Below, in pieces: positions 52,935 to 61,858 of a stretch of 64,000 nucleotides of DNA (position 1 is the first letter of the stretch; the number at the start of each line of letters is the position of its first letter). The translations under genes were made by a program, and so were the position numbers. The notes below the pieces were generated by a model, which was not told the origin of the DNA, ran no database searches, and worked only from the letters and a program-made list of their open reading frames with translations. The stretch spans positions 1 to 64,000 of the forward strand of contig CATYVQ010000009.1 in NCBI GenBank assembly GCA_958413895.1, written 5' to 3'. Source of the DNA: an uncultured Collinsella sp. GTDB taxonomy: Bacteria; Actinomycetota; Coriobacteriia; Coriobacteriales; Coriobacteriaceae.

Positions 52935-53801
52935 ATGGTGGGTACCGTGGTTATCAAGCGAGTTTTTAACAACAACGTCGCAATGGTCACTTCGGACGAT
53001 GGCTCCGAGCTCATCGTCATCGGTCGAGGCCTCTGCTTTGGCCGTCATGCCGGCGATGCCATCGACGAGGCGTCGATCGAAAAGACCTACGCGTTGCAGG
53101 AGGGAACTTCTCAGGATTCGCGTACGATTGACCGCTTGGCACATCTTTTGGAGTCCATCCCCACCGTCAACCTCGTGATTTCCGAGGACATCGTTCAGAT
53201 GCTTCGTCGAGAGCTCAATGTCGATATCAATGACAAGATCCTCATCGCTCTCGCAGACCATATTAGCCTCGCCCTCGATCGCGAGCGCAAAGGCGTTCCC
53301 TGCGAGAACCCGCTGCTGCTCGAGATCCAGCAGTTCTATCGCAAGGAGTACGCGCTTGCGGGCCGTGCCCTTCAGATTATTAAGGACTATCTGGGCATCC
53401 AGATGAGCGAAGAAGAGCAGGGTTTCATTACCTTGCATATCGTCAACGCCACCATGCCGCAACGCTCTGACCGTCTGATCGTTTCGGTCCAGCTTGTTCG
53501 CGACGTGCTTGCGATTGTTTCCGAGCGCTATGCTACGACCCTTGATGACACCTCGCTGCCTTACGAACGTTTCGTTCGTCACCTGCAGTTTTTCGCACAG
53601 CGAGCGCTCGATCCTGCCGCCGGGCAAATCAACGGAGACGCGCTGTTCCGAATCGATGAAACGGCGTATCCGCGTGCATTCTCGTGCGCGGATGCCATAG
53701 CCGCCCACTTGTCGTCTACCTATAACGTTGTCGTTACCGATGCTGAGAAGAGTTATCTCGCATATCACATTGTTAACCTGCTTGGAGAACCTGGTCTCTA
53801 G
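52935..53801 (+). CDS. licT: BglG/LicT-family transcriptional antiterminator
   Basis: A 288-residue RNA-binding antiterminator. The N-terminal CAT domain (VIKRVFNNNVAMV, GRGLCFGRHAGDAID) binds a leader hairpin. PRD1 has conserved His in ADHISLALDR and TLHIVNAT; PRD2 has RHLQFFAQRAL and AYHIVNLL. PTS phosphorylation of these His residues switches it on or off with sugar supply. It starts 6 bp after the EIIA gene. GTG 52947 (VVIKRVFNNN), with GGTGGG upstream, would match the usual family N-terminus and is an alternative start. Confidence 0.9.
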   Translation: MVGTVVIKRVFNNNVAMVTSDDGSELIVIGRGLCFGRHAGDAIDEASIEKTYALQEGTSQDSRTIDRLAHLLESIPTVNLVISEDIVQMLRRELNVDINDKILIALADHISLALDRERKGVPCENPLLLEIQQFYRKEYALAGRALQIIKDYLGIQMSEEEQGFITLHIVNATMPQRSDRLIVSVQLVRDVLAIVSERYATTLDDTSLPYERFVRHLQFFAQRALDPAAGQINGDALFRIDETAYPRAFSCADAIAAHLSSTYNVVVTDAEKSYLAYHIVNLLGEPGL

Positions 53802-53900
53802 GCATAACGTGCCCACACATCGATTGATATAAGGCAGGGCTTACGGTCTTGCCCAGGGCACATCTGTCTTAATTTGCGGAAAAGGAAGGGGAGTACCGCT

Positions 53901-55517
53901 ATGACCGCAAAAAAGAAGTTCAATTTCAAAGCGCCGTTGGAGGTGTTCGCGAAGTCGATCGTCCAGCCGATGATGTATCTCTCGGTTGCCGGCATCCTGC
54001 TCATCGTGGGCATCATTCTGACCAACAAGACCATCTGCGCTTTGGTCCCCGTACTGGGCTCCGGCCCGTTCCAGCTTGTGGGCGCCGTTGTCTATCAGTC
54101 GCTGATGTTTATCATCAACAACCTCTCGATCCTCTTCTGCGTTGGCATCGCCGGCGCCATGGCAAAGAAGAACAAGGGCCATGCTTCGCTGATCGCCCTG
54201 ATGTCGTTCTTCCTGTTCCTGCAGGCTAACAACATCGTGCTCAACGCCACCGGCTCTCTTGCCGATGCGAGCGGCATGCTCGGTCTTACCGGAACCGGCC
54301 AGAGCACCGTTATGGGCATTCAGGTGCTCGATACCGGCGTGTTCGGCGGCATCATCCTTGGTTGCATCACCGGTGCCGTGTTCAACAAGTACTCGAACAA
54401 GCAGTTCCCCATTGCCCTTTCGATGTTCTCGGGCGTTCGCTTTCCGTTCCTGATCATGATCATCATCTCCTGGATCATGGGCGCAGGCTTCTGCATCGTT
54501 TGGCCTCCTGTCCAGGGCGCCATTTCCTCCGTTGCCGGCATCATTAAGGAGTCGGGCAACATCGGCCTCTTTATCTACGGCATGCTCAACAAGCTGCTCG
54601 TTCCCACCGGTCTGCACCACCTCATCTACACCCCGTTCCAGTTCTCCGATGTGGGTGGCACCCTTACGCTGGGTGATCAGGTTATCGCCGGCGCCTATCC
54701 CATCCGTGTCGCCGAGATGGCAATGACGGGCCAGCCCTTCTCCGATAGCACCTACTTCAACAGCTACACCTTCAACAACCTGTGGCCCTACATCGGCATC
54801 GGCCTGGCCTTTATCTTCACTGCTTACAAGGGGAACAAGGATAAGACCAAGGCTGTCATTATCCCGCTGATCATCACCGCCGTGCTCTCCTGCGTGACCG
54901 AGCCCATGGACTTCCTCTTTGTCTTTGCCGCTCCCGTGCTCTTTGTCGTTCACTCGGTTCTTTCCGGCATCTTCCTGGTTCTGCTCAAGGTCCTCTCCGT
55001 GCCCGCTTCGACTGCAGGCGGCATCATCAACATCGTGGTCTCCAACCTGGTCCTCGGTGTCGATAAGACCAACTGGCCGGTTATGCTGGTGCTTGGAGTC
55101 GTCAACGCCGCGCTGTACTTCTTCCTCTTCACCTTCCTCATCAAGAAGCTCAACCTCCACACCCCTGGTCGCGAGGAAGAGTCCGAGCTTGCTGAGTCCA
55201 TTGCCGAGGGCGAGGCCGCCGCGTCTGTCGCGGTGAAGCAGGGCGCTGTTGCCGCAGCTCCCGCAGAGGGCGTCGATGCAGGTATTGCCGACCTGGTCGC
55301 AGGTCTTGGCGGCAAGGACAACATCGAGGAGCTCGAGAACTGCTTTACGCGTCTCCGTGTGAACGTTAAGAACCCGGATCTCATCGATGAGAACCTCATC
55401 AACCATGTGCCCAACAGCGGCATCAACCGCAACGGCAACAATATCCAGATCATCTTCGGCATGAAGGTCGCCGAGATGCGCGACAAGGTCGAAAACGCAA
55501 TTGAGAAGGAGCAGTAA
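53901..55517 (+). CDS. PTS alpha-glucoside EIICB component
   Basis: A 538-residue membrane permease in EIIC-EIIB order. EIIC fills about residues 15-420 with around ten helices and GLHHLIYTPFQF and VTEPMDFLFVFAAP motifs. EIIB lies at about 455-538 with the phosphorylated Cys in NCFTRLRVNV. An Ala/Glu-rich linker joins them. The order and the adjacent GH4 gene match maltose/alpha-glucoside systems of the MalX/GlvC type. GGGGAG eight bases before ATG 53901 supports the start. The phosphate donor is probably the EIIA two genes upstream. Confidence 0.9.
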   Translation: MTAKKKFNFKAPLEVFAKSIVQPMMYLSVAGILLIVGIILTNKTICALVPVLGSGPFQLVGAVVYQSLMFIINNLSILFCVGIAGAMAKKNKGHASLIALMSFFLFLQANNIVLNATGSLADASGMLGLTGTGQSTVMGIQVLDTGVFGGIILGCITGAVFNKYSNKQFPIALSMFSGVRFPFLIMIIISWIMGAGFCIVWPPVQGAISSVAGIIKESGNIGLFIYGMLNKLLVPTGLHHLIYTPFQFSDVGGTLTLGDQVIAGAYPIRVAEMAMTGQPFSDSTYFNSYTFNNLWPYIGIGLAFIFTAYKGNKDKTKAVIIPLIITAVLSCVTEPMDFLFVFAAPVLFVVHSVLSGIFLVLLKVLSVPASTAGGIINIVVSNLVLGVDKTNWPVMLVLGVVNAALYFFLFTFLIKKLNLHTPGREEESELAESIAEGEAAASVAVKQGAVAAAPAEGVDAGIADLVAGLGGKDNIEELENCFTRLRVNVKNPDLIDENLINHVPNSGINRNGNNIQIIFGMKVAEMRDKVENAIEKEQ

Positions 55518-55520
55518 ACA

Positions 55521-56903
55521 ATGATCATTACTCTGTGTGGTGGCGGATCCACCTTTACCCCCGGCATCGTCAAGTCCATCGCTCTGCGCAAGGACGAGCT
55601 CGACGTTGACGAGATTCGCCTGTACGACATCAACGAGGAGCGCCAGCGCAAGATCGGCGTGCTCGTGGACTGGATTTTGCACGAGGACCTCGGCCTGGAC
55701 ATCAAGCTCACGGTGACCACCGACAAGGAGACTGCCTTTACGGATGCCAGCTTCGTGTTTGCCCAGATGCGCGTGGGCGGCTACGCTATGCGCGAGCAGG
55801 ACGAGAAAATTCCGCTGCGTCACGGCTGCGTGGGTCAGGAGACTTGTGGTTGCGGCGGCCTTGCCTACGGCATGCGCACCATCTTCCCCATGGTCGAGCT
55901 GATCGATGACGTTGAGAAGTACGCCAAGAAGGATTACTGGATTCTCAACTACTCCAACCCTGCCGCCATTGTCTCCGAGGGCTGCCGCGTGCTGCGTCCC
56001 AATGCTCGCATCATCAACATCTGCGACATGCCGATCGCGATCATCGACGTGGTTTGCGCCGCGCTCGATATCGACAAGAAGGATGTCGAGTACGATTACT
56101 TTGGCCTCAACCACTTTGGTTGGTTCACCTCGATCCGCCACAAGGGCGAGGAGGTGCTCCCGCAGCTGCGCGAGTACATCAAGGAGCACCAGATCCTGCT
56201 GCCCGACTCCTACCTCAAGGGCATGGGCTCGCTCATGGCAAAGAAGCCCGAGGAGGCCACTGACGAGCACCCCGAGCAGAATCGCCACACCAAGGGCAGC
56301 TGGTACTACGTCTGGAAGGGCGAGTACGAGATCATGGAGTGCTTCCCGGAGTACCTGCCCAACACGTATCTGAACTACTACCTGCAGCAGAAGGAGTTCG
56401 TCGAGCATTCCAACCCCGAGCGCACGCGTGCTAACGAGGTTGAGGAGACGCGCGAGAAGAACCTCTTCGACGGTATCGATCACTACGAGAAGACGGGCGA
56501 GATTGACGAGAGCACGTTCTACGCGGGCAGCCACGGCGACTGGATTGCCGATCTGGCCATCGCTCTGAAGAACGACACCAAGCAGCGCTTCCTGGTCATT
56601 TGCGAGAACAAGGGCGCTATCCCGAACATGCCCTACGACGCTATGGTCGAGCTGCCTGCCTACATTGGCAAGAACGGCCCCGAGGTCATCAGCCGCGACA
56701 ACATTCCTCTGTTCCAGCAGGGCCTCATGATGCAGCAGCTGAACTCCGAGAAGCTCGTGGTCGAGGCTACGATCGAAGGTTCGTACGAGAAGGCGCTCAA
56801 GGCCTTTACGCTGAACAAGACCGTGCCGTCGATGAAGGTCGCCAAGGAGGTTCTCGACGACATGATCGAGGCCAACAAGGACTTCTGGCCCGAGCTTAAG
56901 TAA
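55521..56903 (+). CDS. 6-phospho-alpha-glucosidase (GH4)
   Basis: A 460-residue NAD+- and Mn2+-dependent glycosidase of family 4. The N-terminus LCGGGSTFTPGIVK is the Rossmann NAD site. NICDMPIAI contains the metal-binding Cys with the DMP signature of alpha-specific members (beta-specific ones have NVP). LNHFGW supplies the metal-binding His. It should hydrolyse maltose-6'-phosphate and similar products of the EIICB transporter to glucose and glucose-6-phosphate. It starts three bases after the EIICB stop, with AAGGAG in the end of that gene. A perfect hairpin follows. Confidence 0.93.
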   Translation: MIITLCGGGSTFTPGIVKSIALRKDELDVDEIRLYDINEERQRKIGVLVDWILHEDLGLDIKLTVTTDKETAFTDASFVFAQMRVGGYAMREQDEKIPLRHGCVGQETCGCGGLAYGMRTIFPMVELIDDVEKYAKKDYWILNYSNPAAIVSEGCRVLRPNARIINICDMPIAIIDVVCAALDIDKKDVEYDYFGLNHFGWFTSIRHKGEEVLPQLREYIKEHQILLPDSYLKGMGSLMAKKPEEATDEHPEQNRHTKGSWYYVWKGEYEIMECFPEYLPNTYLNYYLQQKEFVEHSNPERTRANEVEETREKNLFDGIDHYEKTGEIDESTFYAGSHGDWIADLAIALKNDTKQRFLVICENKGAIPNMPYDAMVELPAYIGKNGPEVISRDNIPLFQQGLMMQQLNSEKLVVEATIEGSYEKALKAFTLNKTVPSMKVAKEVLDDMIEANKDFWPELK

Positions 56904-56936
56904 AAGCAACAGGGTCGCTGGCCGCATACCTAGAGT

Positions 56937-56972
56937 AATGCCCCGTCCACGTGATTGCGTGGACGGGGCATT
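56937..56972 (+). terminator. Hairpin terminator of the alpha-glucoside operon
   Basis: 56937-56951 (AATGCCCCGTCCACG) pairs perfectly over 15 bp with 56958-56972. Only a weak T run follows. Confidence 0.8.
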
Positions 56973-57159
56973 GTCATTTGGTAACGCGTTTTATCAAATA
57001 TGGCATTTATCTGCGGTAATGTTCTATTTCACCGCTGAGGGTGACATTTCATGCCGCCTGCCGAACTGCGTGGAGACCTAACAACTTTTTAGGTCAGTGT
57101 TGTGCGTGTAGCAATTTCGCCCGGCCTCGCCTCCGGGCTGCCATGTGAGAGGGGATCTT

Positions 57160-58992
57160 ATGGCTCGACTGCATGTAATGGAACGCAGCCACGCTCAGGC
57201 CGTCATGGACGACCTGCACGATGCGCTCGGACGCCGTCTGGCGGTGAGTTCGCTCGCCCCGTGTCCCGTTGAGTTTACGGCAGCGCTCGTCAACCTGTGC
57301 TCCACCCAGAGCTGCGGCAAGTGCACGCCCTGCCGTGTGGGCCTGAGCGCGCTGAGCGACCTGCTCGCCGATGTGCTCGAAGGGCGTGCCGATGAGTCTA
57401 CGCTCAACCTGATTGAGCGCACGGCCTGCACTATCTACCTCTCGAGCGACTGCGCCATCGGTTACGAAGCCGGTGCCATGGCGCTCGCGGCCATTCGTGG
57501 CTTCCGCGACGACTTTGAGCACCACATCCGCGAGCATTCTTGCGGCTTTGACCGCGAGGCCCGCGTTCCGTGTGTCTCGGGCTGTCCGGCGCACGTCGAC
57601 ATTCCCGGTTACATTTCGCTCGTCGAGGCCGGCCGCTATGCCGATGCCGTCAAGGTCATCCGCAAGAATAACCCGCTGCCGCTCGTCTGCGGCCTGGTGT
57701 GCGAGCATCCCTGCGAGATGCACTGTCGCCGTGGCATGGTCGACGACCCCATGAACATCCTCGCCCTCAAGCGTTTTGCCGTTGAGCACAGTGACCTCAA
57801 CGACCACAAGCCGCATGTAGTGGACAACACCGGCAAGCGCATCGCCGTGATCGGCGGCGGCCCGGCCGGCCTTTCCTGCGCCTACTACCTGGCCGTGATG
57901 GGCCACAAGGTGACCATCTTTGAGCAGCGCCACCACCTGGGCGGCATGCTGCGCTATGGCATTCCCAGCTACCGTCTGCCGCGCGAGCGCCTGCAGGCCG
58001 AGATCGACTGGATCTTGAGCGCCGGCATCGACGTGGAACTCGACCACTCCGTGAACGGCGAGGAGCTTGCTCGCCTGCGCGACGAGTTCGATGCCGTCTA
58101 CCTGGCCATCGGTGCCCATAGCGACAAGAAGCTCGGCCTTCCGGGCGAAGAGGCGCCCGGCGTGGAGTCGGCCGTCAAGATGCTGCGTGCCATTGGAGAC
58201 GACGAGCTACCCGACCTGAGCGGCCAGCGCGTGTGCGTCATCGGCGGCGGCAACGTGGCCATGGACGTGGCGCGCTCTGCCGTGCGCTGCGGTGCCGAAA
58301 AGGTAAGCATCGTCTACCGCCGTCGCATCTGCGATATGACGGCTCAGGACGCTGAGATTGCCGGCGCCCAGGCCGAGGGTTGCGAGGTTCTGGAGCTGAC
58401 GGCGCCGTTCGCCATCGAGACGGGCGAAGATGGTCGCGTGAGCGGCCTGCGCGTACAGCCGCAGATTATCGGCGAGCCCCGCCGCGGGCGCCCGGCCCCG
58501 CGTGCCGCCGCCACGTCCGAGCAGGTCATTCCCTGCGAGCGCGTGTTCGTGGCCATTGGTCAGGACATCGACTCCAAGCCGTTTGAGGACATGGGCATCG
58601 CCTGCAAGTGGGGTCGCGTCGTCACCGATTCGGACGGCGCCGTGCCCAACTTCGATGGCCTCTTTAGCGGCGGCGACTGCCAGACCGGCCCCGCCACCGT
58701 CATCCGCGCCATCAATGCCGGTCGCGTGGCTTCGGCAAACATCGACCGCTATCTGGGCTTCGACCACAAGATCAAGCTCGACGTGGAGCTGCCGACCGTC
58801 CAGTTTAAGGGCAAGCACGAGTGCGGCCGCTGCGAGCTGGGCGAGCGCGAGGCTGGCGAGCGTATTCACGATTGGAATCTGGTCGAGCAGGGCCTTACCG
58901 AGGAGGAGGCGCGCCAGGAGGCAAGCCGCTGCCTGCGTTGCGACCACTTTGGCTTTGGCGCGTTCCGCGGAGGGAGGAACCTGGAATGGTAG
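57160..58992 (+). CDS. NuoF-like/GltD-like iron-sulfur flavoprotein linked to hydrogenase
   Basis: A 610-residue cytosolic fusion. Residues 1-130 match the C-terminal 4Fe-4S domain of NuoF-type subunits (SCGKCTPCRVG, Cys 52, 55, 58 and a fourth near 98) without its FMN domain. From residue 140 it is GltD-like: CVSGCPAHVDIPGYISLV and CEHPCEMHCRRG for Fe-S clusters, FAD site VIGGGPAGLSCAYYL near 228, NAD(P) site VIGGGNVAMDVARSA near 358. A C-terminal CGRCELG and CLRCDHFG add a possible further site. It probably passes electrons between NAD(P)H and the [FeFe]-hydrogenase, whose gene overlaps its stop by seven bases. Ferredoxin-coupled bifurcation is possible but unproven. GAGAGGGG precedes ATG 57160. 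Confidence 0.88.
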   Translation: MARLHVMERSHAQAVMDDLHDALGRRLAVSSLAPCPVEFTAALVNLCSTQSCGKCTPCRVGLSALSDLLADVLEGRADESTLNLIERTACTIYLSSDCAIGYEAGAMALAAIRGFRDDFEHHIREHSCGFDREARVPCVSGCPAHVDIPGYISLVEAGRYADAVKVIRKNNPLPLVCGLVCEHPCEMHCRRGMVDDPMNILALKRFAVEHSDLNDHKPHVVDNTGKRIAVIGGGPAGLSCAYYLAVMGHKVTIFEQRHHLGGMLRYGIPSYRLPRERLQAEIDWILSAGIDVELDHSVNGEELARLRDEFDAVYLAIGAHSDKKLGLPGEEAPGVESAVKMLRAIGDDELPDLSGQRVCVIGGGNVAMDVARSAVRCGAEKVSIVYRRRICDMTAQDAEIAGAQAEGCEVLELTAPFAIETGEDGRVSGLRVQPQIIGEPRRGRPAPRAAATSEQVIPCERVFVAIGQDIDSKPFEDMGIACKWGRVVTDSDGAVPNFDGLFSGGDCQTGPATVIRAINAGRVASANIDRYLGFDHKIKLDVELPTVQFKGKHECGRCELGEREAGERIHDWNLVEQGLTEEEARQEASRCLRCDHFGFGAFRGGRNLEW

Positions 58993-60797
58993 AGCTCAAC
59001 AACCCCACTGTCAGCGACAACACCGAAAGCGGAGCACTCAATATGGTCAAGCTCACTATCGATAATTGCGAGGTCGTGGTACCCGAGCACACCACGATCC
59101 TGGACGCGGCCAAGTCCGTCGGTATCCAGATTCCCACCCTGTGCTACCTGCGCGATCTGAACGAGATCGGCGGCTGCCGCGTGTGCGTGGTCGAGGTTGA
59201 GGGCTGCGACCAGCTGGTTGCCGCCTGCAACAACTACGTGCTCGATGGCATGGTGGTCCACACCAACAGCCCCAAGGCCCGCGAGGCCCGTCGCACCAAC
59301 GTGCAGCTGCTGCTGTCCCAGCACGATTCGCAGTGCACGAGCTGCGTGCGCAGCGGCAACTGCAACCTACAGACCATCGCCAACGACCTGGGCATTTTCT
59401 ATCTGCCGTATCAAAGGCATTTGGCGGGCGAGGGCTGGGATTTCGATTTCCCCATCATCCGCGAAAACGACAAGTGCATCAAATGCATGCGCTGCATCAA
59501 GGTATGCGAGAGCGTGCAGGGCCTAGGGATTTGGGACCTGACCAACCGCGCCACGCATACCGCCGTGGGTACCCGCGGGCGCACGCCGATCGGCAAGACC
59601 GATTGCGTCGCGTGCGGCCAGTGCATTACGCATTGCCCGACGGGCGCACTGCGCGAGCGCGACGATACCGAGACCGTGTTTGACGCGCTCGCTAATCCTG
59701 ACAAGATCGTGTTGGTGCAGATTGCGCCGGCCGTGCGTAGCGCCTGGGGCGAGGAGCTCGGCATTCCGCGCGAGGAGGCTACCGTCGAGCGCCTGGCTTG
59801 CGCGCTGCGCCGCGTGGGCTTTGAGTACGTGTTCGACACCGACTTCTCGGCTGATCTCACCATTATGGAGGAGGGCTCCGAGCTGCTCGAGCGCCTGGGC
59901 GCCGCCGCTAAGGGTGAGGACGATAGCCGCGGCTGGCCCATGTTCACGAGCTGCTGCCCGGGCTGGGTGCGCTTTGTGAAGGCGCGCTATCCGGAGTTTG
60001 TCGACAGCCTGTCCACGTCCAAGTCGCCGCAGCAGATGTTCGGCGCCATCGCCAAGACCTACTACGCCAAGGTGCTGGGCGTGGAGCCCGAGCGCCTGTT
60101 CGTGGTGTCCGTTATGCCGTGCACGGCCAAGAAGGCTGAGTGCGCGCTGCCGAGCATGGTGGGCGAGAGCGGCGCACCCGATGTGGACGTTGCGCTGACG
60201 GTGCGCGAGATGGTGCGCATGATCCGCGCGAGCCACGTGAGCGTGGACACGCTGGTTGAGGAGCCGCTCGATACGCCGCTGGGCTTTGGCACAGGCGCGG
60301 GCGTGATCTTTGGCGCCACGGGCGGTGTGATGGAGGCCGCCGTGCGCTCGGCATATTACCTGGTGACGGGCAAGAACCCCGACGCCGACTTCTTTACCGA
60401 TGTGCGCGGCCTGGACGGCTGGAAGGAAGCCGTGGCCGATATCGATGGCACCAAGGTGCGCGTCGCCGTGGCACATGGGCTGGGCAACGCCGCCCGTCTG
60501 CTCGACGCGATTCGCGACGGCCGCGTGAGCTATGACTTCGTCGAGGTCATGGCATGCCCGGGCGGCTGCGTCGGTGGCGGTGGTCAGCCCATCCACGACG
60601 GCTGCGAGCTGGCAGCCGAGCGCGGTCAGGTGCTCTGGGGCCTCGATGCGAACGCCGAGATTCGCTTCTCGCACGAGAATCCCGATGTCCAGGCGTGCTA
60701 TCGCGAGTTCTTGGGCGAGCCGCTCTCGCCGCTGGCCGAGGAGCTGCTGCATACCGACCATCACGCATGGACGATGCCTAACGAGGGGACGTGCTAG
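58986..60797 (+). CDS. [FeFe]-hydrogenase catalytic subunit
   Basis: A 603-residue CpI-like hydrogenase. It has an N-terminal 2Fe-2S domain (CYLRDLNEIGGCRVC), a His/Cys cluster (HDSQCTSCVRSGNC) and two 4Fe-4S motifs (CIKCMRCIKVC, CVACGQCITHC). The H-cluster motifs are complete: TSCCPGW near residue 322, MPCTAKKAE near 377 and MACPGGCVGGGGQP near 521. It makes or consumes H2 in the cytosol. The start overlaps the previous gene and has GGAGGGAGG upstream; an inner ATG at 59043 exists. The maturases HydE, HydF and HydG are not in the window. The lipoprotein gene follows after two bases. Confidence 0.96.
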   Translation: MVELNNPTVSDNTESGALNMVKLTIDNCEVVVPEHTTILDAAKSVGIQIPTLCYLRDLNEIGGCRVCVVEVEGCDQLVAACNNYVLDGMVVHTNSPKAREARRTNVQLLLSQHDSQCTSCVRSGNCNLQTIANDLGIFYLPYQRHLAGEGWDFDFPIIRENDKCIKCMRCIKVCESVQGLGIWDLTNRATHTAVGTRGRTPIGKTDCVACGQCITHCPTGALRERDDTETVFDALANPDKIVLVQIAPAVRSAWGEELGIPREEATVERLACALRRVGFEYVFDTDFSADLTIMEEGSELLERLGAAAKGEDDSRGWPMFTSCCPGWVRFVKARYPEFVDSLSTSKSPQQMFGAIAKTYYAKVLGVEPERLFVVSVMPCTAKKAECALPSMVGESGAPDVDVALTVREMVRMIRASHVSVDTLVEEPLDTPLGFGTGAGVIFGATGGVMEAAVRSAYYLVTGKNPDADFFTDVRGLDGWKEAVADIDGTKVRVAVAHGLGNAARLLDAIRDGRVSYDFVEVMACPGGCVGGGGQPIHDGCELAAERGQVLWGLDANAEIRFSHENPDVQACYREFLGEPLSPLAEELLHTDHHAWTMPNEGTC

Positions 60798-60799
60798 CG

Positions 60800-61855
60800 A
60801 TGCGCGCGTTTGATTTTGAAATGTCGCGCCGGGGGTTTGCCTCGGCGCTCGCCGCGGGCGCCCTGTCACTTGCGCTCGCGGGCTGTGGCGGCGGGGCTGC
60901 CGGTGCCGGGTCTGCTGCGGGCTCGGCTGCCGCGGACGGCGTCAGTGCCGCCGCAGAGCCGGTCGAGGTGCATGTCGCCTCGCTCAAGGGGCCGACGTCG
61001 ATCGGTCTGGTGCGGTTTATGGATCAGGCGGCCGATGGCGAGACGGACAATGAGTTCGACTTTGCGATCAACACTGCCGCCGACGAGATCGTGCCCAAGG
61101 TCATTCAGGGCGATGTCGATATCGCCCTGGTGCCCGCCAACGTGGCGAGCGTGCTCTACAATAAGACCGAGGGAGCGGTGCAGGTCATCGACATCAACAC
61201 GCTGGGCGTGCTGAACGTTGTGACGGGCGACGCGAGTGTGGCCTCGTTTGGCGATCTGGCGGGCCATACTGTCTATATGACGGGCAAGGGCGCCACGCCG
61301 GAGTACGTCATGAACTACCTGCTGGAGCGCGCGGGCTTGGCCGGTCAGGTGACGCTCGAGTTTAAGAGCGAGCCTACCGAGGTGCTCTCGGCTCTGCTTG
61401 CCGACCCGACTGCCGTGGGCGTGCTACCCGAGCCGTTCAAGACGGCGGCCATCGCCAAGAGCGAGGGCAAGCTGTCGGCACCGGTGAGCCTGACCGATGT
61501 GTGGGACGAGCTGGCAGGAGACACGGGCTCGCGCTTGCTGACGGGTGTGACCGTGGTGCGCCGTGCCTTTGCCGAGGAGCATCCCGAGGCCGTGGCGGAA
61601 TTCCTGAGCTGCCATGCTGCGAGCGTTGAGGCCGTGAACGCGGCGCCGGCGGACTGGGCGCAGGCCGTGGTCGATGCGGGCATCGTGGATAACGCCACGA
61701 TTGCCGAAAAGGCGATTCCCGGGTGCATGCTTGTCTGCCAGACAGGGAAGGATATGAAGGCCGCGCTCGGTGGGTACCTGAAGGTGCTGGCCGATGCGGA
61801 CGCGAGCGCCGTGGGCAGCAAGCTCCCGGCTGATGATTTCTACTACATGGAGTAA
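60800..61855 (+). CDS. ABC substrate-binding lipoprotein (NMT1/SsuA-like) with Tat-type signal
   Basis: A 351-residue exported binding protein. Its N-terminus contains SRRGF, a twin-arginine motif, a hydrophobic stretch and the lipobox LAGC, so it looks like a Tat-exported lipoprotein. The mature part (about residues 55-350) is a periplasmic-binding fold of the NMT1/THI5/SsuA group (SLKGPTSIGLVRFMD, DIALVPANVASVLYN, LPEPFKTAA). Ligands in this group are sulfonates, nitrate, thiamine precursors or riboflavin-like compounds; none can be chosen. It is two bases after the hydrogenase gene and three before its transporter. Confidence 0.88.
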   Translation: MRAFDFEMSRRGFASALAAGALSLALAGCGGGAAGAGSAAGSAAADGVSAAAEPVEVHVASLKGPTSIGLVRFMDQAADGETDNEFDFAINTAADEIVPKVIQGDVDIALVPANVASVLYNKTEGAVQVIDINTLGVLNVVTGDASVASFGDLAGHTVYMTGKGATPEYVMNYLLERAGLAGQVTLEFKSEPTEVLSALLADPTAVGVLPEPFKTAAIAKSEGKLSAPVSLTDVWDELAGDTGSRLLTGVTVVRRAFAEEHPEAVAEFLSCHAASVEAVNAAPADWAQAVVDAGIVDNATIAEKAIPGCMLVCQTGKDMKAALGGYLKVLADADASAVGSKLPADDFYYME

Positions 61856-61858
61856 CCC

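Noticed and set aside
53841..56927. Very long minus-strand open frame opposite the EIICB and GH4 genes
   Set aside because: It mirrors two well-supported plus-strand genes; long antisense frames are common in GC-rich DNA. Its composition is low-complexity and it has no domain.
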